From Bacteroidia bacterium (GTDB taxonomy: Bacteria > Bacteroidota > Bacteroidia > Flavobacteriales_D > Sanyastnellaceae), in contig JAUICJ010000002.1 of NCBI GenBank assembly GCA_030427925.1, forward strand, positions 154,936 through 218,935: a stretch of 64,000 bases of DNA. Direction: 5' to 3'. This document shows positions 59,661 to 64,000 of the stretch, piece after piece (the stretch's first letter is position 1; every line of letters starts with the position of its first letter). A program made the translations under genes and the position numbers. The notes beneath the pieces are model-generated. The model was not told where the DNA came from, searched no databases, and was given only the letters and a program-made list of their open reading frames with translations.

Positions 59661-61072
59661 TGTTGTTCAACTCCCTGGATTTTTGGCTCTTCTTTCCCCT
59701 CGTGCTTGCGGTGTACAGCGCCCTTCCGCAACGCCACGTGCGGGCGCGCCAAATCGCCCTGCTCGCCGCGAGTTACGCCTTCTATGCCTTCTGGGACTTG
59801 CGGTTTTGCGGGCTCATCGCGCTGTCGACGCTCGTGGACTTTGTGGTCAGCCGTCAGCTGGAGCGGACGAGTCGGCGCAAGGCGTGGGTGGCCGTTTCAG
59901 TGGTGACGAATTTGGGGATCCTCGGGACCTTCAAGTACCTGGGGTTTTTCGTGGAGGAGGTGGGGGCGGTTTTGGCCTCCCTCGGGATTGAAACGAGTCC
60001 GATTGCGCTGAACATTGTGCTGCCTGTGGGCATCAGTTTTTACACGTTCCAAACATTGGGCTATACGCTCGATGTCTACCGAAAACGCATTCTGCCCGAG
60101 CGGCATTTCATTCCGTTCGCCTTGTTCGTCAGTTTTTTCCCCCAACTGATGGCGGGCCCCATTGAACGCGCCCGGGACCTGCTTCCCCAGCTCCACGTGT
60201 TGCGCCGGCCCACTCCTCAAGAGGCCGCCTCTGGATTCCGACTGTTTCTCTTGGGGATGGTAAAGAAAGTGGCGGTGTCGTCGGTTCTTTGGGATCATGC
60301 GCAGGTGCTTTACTTGAACCCGGAACTTCGGGGCACGGCAGAAGCTTGGTGGCTCGGCTTGCTGATGCTCACACACATCTACATGGACTTTTCGGGGTAC
60401 TCCGACATGGCGGTGGGCCTCGGACGGATGCTCGGCGTGAAGCTCAGCCCCAACTTCAAGCGCGTGTTCGCGGCGCGGAACTTCCCGGACTTGTGGCGGC
60501 GCTGGCACATGACGCTGGGCCGCTGGTTCCGCGATTACCTGTGGATCCCGTTGCGCAAGCGGGGTTGGAACAAGGCCGCGGCTACGCTCCTGACGTTTGC
60601 GCTCATTGGGGTGTGGCACGGGGCGAATTGGACCTTCCTGTGGTGGGGCGTGCTGATGGGCCTCGTTTGGTGGGTGGATGACCAAACCAACTGGCAACAG
60701 CGCCTGACCGCCCCCTTTCCCTTCGGCGGCGCACTCGCCTCGGCCTTGACGATCGGGCTGTTTGTCTTCATTTCGCAGCTCTTCCCCGTGGACCGCCTCG
60801 CCGATGCATGGGCGCTGATGCGGGCGATGGCGGGCTTTCCTGCAGCGGACGCCTTGCCTTGGAGCGGCGTTTCGCGAGCGGTGGCCGCCGCGATGCTCCT
60901 TGCTGCGGGCATCGAATGGGGCGTGCCCTACAGCGAGGCCCGCATCCAGGCCTCCGCGCGGTGGGCGCGAAATTGGGGCTGGGTGCGGGCCGTCGTGTTC
61001 ATCCCGTGGGGCTGCGCCCTCTGCGTGGAGGGACTGTGGCAGGCTCGGGAATTCGTGTACTTCCAGTTCTGA
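59660..61072 (+). CDS. MBOAT-family O-acyltransferase
   Basis: A 470-residue polytopic acyltransferase of the AlgI/DltB/PatA type that passes an acyl group across the inner membrane. Hydrophobic helices begin with FWLFFPLVLAVYSALP; further blocks are FFPQLMAGPIERARDLLPQL, HIYMDFSGYSDMAVGLGRML, FAARNFPDLWRRWHMTLGRW and FALIGVWHGANWTFLWWGVL, whose His is the catalytic residue. It is coupled by TGATG to the SGNH-like protein. The target polymer is unknown; alginate is not indicated by neighbours. It ends 2 bases before the convergent fibre-like gene. Confidence 0.93.
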   Translation: MLFNSLDFWLFFPLVLAVYSALPQRHVRARQIALLAASYAFYAFWDLRFCGLIALSTLVDFVVSRQLERTSRRKAWVAVSVVTNLGILGTFKYLGFFVEEVGAVLASLGIETSPIALNIVLPVGISFYTFQTLGYTLDVYRKRILPERHFIPFALFVSFFPQLMAGPIERARDLLPQLHVLRRPTPQEAASGFRLFLLGMVKKVAVSSVLWDHAQVLYLNPELRGTAEAWWLGLLMLTHIYMDFSGYSDMAVGLGRMLGVKLSPNFKRVFAARNFPDLWRRWHMTLGRWFRDYLWIPLRKRGWNKAAATLLTFALIGVWHGANWTFLWWGVLMGLVWWVDDQTNWQQRLTAPFPFGGALASALTIGLFVFISQLFPVDRLADAWALMRAMAGFPAADALPWSGVSRAVAAAMLLAAGIEWGVPYSEARIQASARWARNWGWVRAVVFIPWGCALCVEGLWQAREFVYFQF

Positions 61073-61074
61073 CT

Positions 61075-64000
61075 TCAGTTCATTTCCGCGAGCTGTTCCT
61101 CGACCGATGTGAAAATGGCGTCGCGGATTTGTTGAACGAGTTGGCGCTCCGCTTGCGTGCCTGGCTTGATGCCTCGGAACGCCGGCAGGTCGTCGTTGTC
61201 GAGGATGCTCGAACGCACGATGTCCTGAACGACGTCAGGAGCGAACTGCGCCTCGAGCATGCTGCGCGTGAAGCTTTGAATGCTTTGGTCGACGCGCGGG
61301 GCGACGCCCGCTTGTTCAGATTGCAGCACGAAGCGCTTGATGTCTTCGGTGGAGGCGATGTTGGAGAGGCCTGCGGTGATTTGGTCCAAATAACCGTCCA
61401 TCAAATCCTCCCTCCGGATGTCCAAATCCTCCCACGTCACGTCATTCTTCCCGGGATCCGGCAGCTCGAGCGGCACCGCGGGGCTCAGCGCCTCGGGCAA
61501 AGCAAGCGGCGCAACGAAGGCCTCCGTTTTCGTCGGAGGTGCAACCGGTTCCGCTGCCGCGAATTCAACGACCGCTGAACCGTGGCCGGCGCCGGGCAGG
61601 AAACGAGCGCGCAAGTCGGCAATGCGCCCCGCGACCTCGTCCATTTCCTCCTGGATGGCGTCCAGTGCGAGGTTCTCTTGGATTTCGTTGTGCAAGCCGA
61701 CCGCGACATTGACGCGGTTGAAGTAAGGGTCATTTCCGTTTTCCCACGCCACACCCACGATGAAACGAGCATCCTCAGGACGCAAATCCGCCGGTGTGAC
61801 GGCCACCCCAAATCCATCGTGGTCGCCTGAAGGAAGGATGCAGTCGCCGGCTTTCACTTGGCCGATGACCTCCACCGGAACTTGGCCCAGGAAGGCCACC
61901 TGTTCGAAATTCGCCGCAACATCGTCCGCCGGCATTTTACCCAGCACTGCCGGCGCTGTGGACACCACGAGGAGGTGATCGAAGTCGTCGGTGCGCAAGG
62001 AGAGGTGACCGCGTTTGACGGCTACGATTTGGCCCGAATGGTAATCCTCCCGCGGATTCAATCGAGGAATCCACTCCGCGTAATCCCCACTGCCTGTGGA
62101 ATATGCAACGCCAAACTCCGAATTGTTGATGTCATTCCACTCGGCCATGAACGCGGCCGCAGAGATGAACGATGCCGTGGCAAACACCACATCCTTCGTC
62201 TTGGAGCCCAACTCCTGCACCTGACCGCTCACCTCAGCCACCGCGGGCGCGATGTCCGCCCAATCGATCATGGGGAACCCGGGGAAAGGAATGATGATGC
62301 AACCGATGGGAATCAGCATGCTGCAGCACCAAGAGTCCGGAATGGCTTTCGCAATGCTGCCCGCGATGGTCCAACCGAGCTTTGCTGTAGCGACGATGAC
62401 ACCGCGCGTCTCCCAGGCGAATCGCGCCGTCGCAGCCGTTGTGGCCACGACGTGCTCGTCGTAATCCAGCTTCTTGCCCCGGTCCTGCTGCCAATCCCCT
62501 GAATACTCGCCTTGAATGCGTCCAATCGCCGATGCGTTCTTGTTGTAAAAGGTGATGAAATTGTCCTCGTTCCGTGGTTGGTCGTGCGCGTGGTTCAATC
62601 GAATGGCGATGCCTTGGTTCGTGGCCGTTCCGCCTGCGCCACCGTCGAAGTAGGCCAAATGCCCATCCGGTGGGGTGTTGGTCGAGGAACCGACCACCAA
62701 CTTACCGGCCACGTTGGCGTCGCCCGACGCCGTGACGCTGCCATTCGCAGTTAGGGTTCCTGAAGCGTTCAATCCGCCTTGGAGGGCCGCGCTGCCAGCA
62801 ACGTTCAATGCATTGAGTGCCGTCGTTCCGTAGGCAGTCAAGGTCCCCCCGGCCGCAAGGGTCCGGCCACCGGCCACCGTGACGTTGCCATTGAAGGTGG
62901 TGGCGTTGAACAGCGAAATGCTGCCGGTGGCGTTGTCCACGGTGAATGCGTTGGCTCCGTTCGCCTTAACGACGAGGCCCTCGACCAGTTCCGTGGACTT
63001 GAGCACTTTCAACGACCCGGCGAATGAGCTGAGTTCTGTAGCGCTCGTCGTGCGGAGGTTCTTGCCTGCGATGGTGCCCGAAGCCGCCATGGCCCCGGTG
63101 TTGAGCATGGAAATGCGCGGATTGCCTGGCGCATCGAGGTAGGCGGTCGGACTGGCGTAGATTCGGAAATCGCCGGGGAGGGCGACGCTTCCGAGGGCGC
63201 CGTTGTTGGCGCCCCGCCCCACCACGAAGAGTGGTTCATCACCGACCACGCTGAACGTGCCCCCCACTTCGGTAGTCGAGGAGGCATTCAACGTGCTTGT
63301 GGTTGTCGCGTTCTTGACGTCCACGGAACCGGAATTCAGCGCATTGGCGTTGTCAACTGTCGATGAGGACACATTCCCCGCGTTGGCGATGGAGTTGGAC
63401 GTGATGCCTTGGAGGACCGCAGCCCCCTCAACGGCGAGGGCACCGCTGACGGTGACGTTTCCACCGTTGGTCCATTGGCCGTCCACTTGAACGTTGCCCT
63501 CGACGGCTGCGTTGTTGTCGAACTGAGCGTCGCCCTTTGCGTTCAGGGTGGAAACCACCGTGGATTCTGCGGTGAGGTTGCTGAGGCGGGTGCCACTCGT
63601 CGTGGCCACGAGGGAGTCGAGGATGGTGACTTGGCCGTTGATGACGGCATTGCCCAGGGTATCAATTTGGAACACGCGATCGCGGCCGATGGTGAACCGT
63701 CCCATGACCGAGAGCGAATCGTGAAGCAAGGCTGCTTGGAGGACCTCCAGGGTCGAGTCCATCACGGTTGCCCCACCGACCGACAAGTCGCCTGACATGC
63801 TCATGGCGTCCGTCTCAATGCCTCCGAGCGAAAAGGTGGTGCCTTTGATGGTGGCGTCTCCTTCGACGACCATGTTGCCGAGGACGACGACGTTGCTGTC
63901 CATTTGGACAAACCCCGACAGGTGGGTCTTGCCGAGCACGCTCAATTCGCCCTTGTCGAGGATTTTCTCCTCGATGGTGAGGCGCTCAGATGCGCCCGTG
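61075..64000 (-). CDS. Long fibre-like beta-repeat surface protein, 5' end missing
   Basis: The gene is open to the right edge, so the start is outside. At least 975 residues are present. The first 480 are many short beta repeats (LSVGGATVMDSTLEVLQAAL, NVTVSGALAVEGAAVL, NVAGKLVVGSSTNTP), typical of trimeric or solenoid fibres. Then comes a tail-fibre-like segment (LNHAHDQPRNEDNFITFYNK), an odd hydrophobic Cys patch (SWCCSMLIPIGCIIIPFPGF), and the conserved domain STGSGDYAEWIPRLNPREDY with VKRGHLSLRTDD and VLGKMPADD. The end is helical (EIQENLALDAIQEEMDEVAG). Related domains occur in Bacteroidota and in phage-like fibres, as I recall. Role unknown; a surface or secreted adhesin is inference. 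Confidence 0.75.
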   Translation of the reverse strand, partial: TGASERLTIEEKILDKGELSVLGKTHLSGFVQMDSNVVVLGNMVVEGDATIKGTTFSLGGIETDAMSMSGDLSVGGATVMDSTLEVLQAALLHDSLSVMGRFTIGRDRVFQIDTLGNAVINGQVTILDSLVATTSGTRLSNLTAESTVVSTLNAKGDAQFDNNAAVEGNVQVDGQWTNGGNVTVSGALAVEGAAVLQGITSNSIANAGNVSSSTVDNANALNSGSVDVKNATTTSTLNASSTTEVGGTFSVVGDEPLFVVGRGANNGALGSVALPGDFRIYASPTAYLDAPGNPRISMLNTGAMAASGTIAGKNLRTTSATELSSFAGSLKVLKSTELVEGLVVKANGANAFTVDNATGSISLFNATTFNGNVTVAGGRTLAAGGTLTAYGTTALNALNVAGSAALQGGLNASGTLTANGSVTASGDANVAGKLVVGSSTNTPPDGHLAYFDGGAGGTATNQGIAIRLNHAHDQPRNEDNFITFYNKNASAIGRIQGEYSGDWQQDRGKKLDYDEHVVATTAATARFAWETRGVIVATAKLGWTIAGSIAKAIPDSWCCSMLIPIGCIIIPFPGFPMIDWADIAPAVAEVSGQVQELGSKTKDVVFATASFISAAAFMAEWNDINNSEFGVAYSTGSGDYAEWIPRLNPREDYHSGQIVAVKRGHLSLRTDDFDHLLVVSTAPAVLGKMPADDVAANFEQVAFLGQVPVEVIGQVKAGDCILPSGDHDGFGVAVTPADLRPEDARFIVGVAWENGNDPYFNRVNVAVGLHNEIQENLALDAIQEEMDEVAGRIADLRARFLPGAGHGSAVVEFAAAEPVAPPTKTEAFVAPLALPEALSPAVPLELPDPGKNDVTWEDLDIRREDLMDGYLDQITAGLSNIASTEDIKRFVLQSEQAGVAPRVDQSIQSFTRSMLEAQFAPDVVQDIVRSSILDNDDLPAFRGIKPGTQAERQLVQQIRDAIFTSVEEQLAEMN

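Larger units (their letters stand above)
5750..62660. repeat. Dispersed over-represented 9-mer AGGCCAAAT / ATTTGGCCT
   Basis: Exact copies read AGGCCAAAT on the plus strand at 5750, 9800, 11437, 12031, 18720, 24965, 44535, 44874, 46949, 50086, 59144 and 62652. They read ATTTGGCCT at 9049, 20189, 21557, 24620, 27695, 34176, 57114 and 57351. Near copies AGGCCAAAA are found near 16003, 32060, 43757, 55789. About 0.5 exact copies are expected by chance in 64 kb at equal base use. Copies fall in different reading frames and in non-coding DNA. Confidence 0.7.

Noticed and set aside
1..64000. Mobile elements, prophage or integron features
   Set aside because: No transposase, integrase, recombinase, tRNA attachment site or terminal inverted repeats are seen; gene content and base composition look uniform.

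Overview
The window is a compact, GC-rich stretch of a Bacteroidota chromosome, most likely from the Flavobacteriales or a close relative. The evidence is two secreted proteins with C-terminal type IX secretion (T9SS) sorting domains, a PorE-like OmpA protein with TPR and beta-propeller repeats, a class III glutamine synthetase, a menaquinone gene cluster, a TonB-dependent receptor with a carboxypeptidase-regulatory N-terminal domain, and the Bacteroidota promoter box TAnnTTTG in front of many genes with no clear Shine-Dalgarno sites. I cannot name a genus. There is no rRNA, tRNA, CRISPR array, transposase, integrase or phage block that I can see.

Layout: 1-5591 (minus) is a coupled run of a PorE-like protein, purM, prfA, pyrF and a K+ channel cut by the left edge. 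5714-7900 is glnN. 8058-18206 (minus) holds three secreted proteins: a PNGase F-like protein with LamG and T9SS domains, a 2004-residue protein with nine Cys/Asp-rich calcium-type repeats, and a 218-residue protein carrying a G10 tract. 18506-21546 (plus) is a two-gene module: a GshB-like ATP-grasp ligase and an N-formylglutamate-amidohydrolase/DUF1704 fusion. 21522-24912 (minus) is a three-gene glycosyltransferase operon. 24963-32929 (minus) contains a small Cys-motif protein, an aminotransferase, a GNAT enzyme, an S4 protein, a small membrane protein, a TonB receptor, dnaX with an A10 slippery run, and an FkbM methyltransferase. 33011-36744 (plus) is rpsF-rpsR-rplI, then uvrB and a SpoU methyltransferase. 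36741-41551 (minus) is an S37 peptidase, a TPR lipoprotein, accA and rdgB. 41524-47475 (minus) is menI-menF-menD-menA-menC-menE. 47508 onward holds an orphan response regulator, rsmG, an ECF sigma factor, a glycosyltransferase, a lysyl-endopeptidase-like T9SS protease, a small lipoprotein and sppA. 55838-61072 (plus) is folK-dNK, a GH109-like protein, a small secreted protein, and an SGNH/MBOAT acyltransferase pair. The right edge cuts a long fibre-like protein.

The housekeeping genes are ordinary. The secreted set (PNGase F-like, GH109-like, serine protease, S37 peptidase, TonB receptor) suggests growth on glycoprotein or peptide matter. The most unusual signals are a strongly over-represented dispersed 9-mer, AGGCCAAAT (at least 20 exact copies, in several reading frames and in non-coding DNA); a dnaX homopolymer with stop codons in both alternative frames right after it; the ATP-grasp/FGase/DUF1704 module; promoter boxes so close to start codons that the transcripts may be leaderless; and nested inverted repeats in the 32-bp gap between menI and the response regulator.
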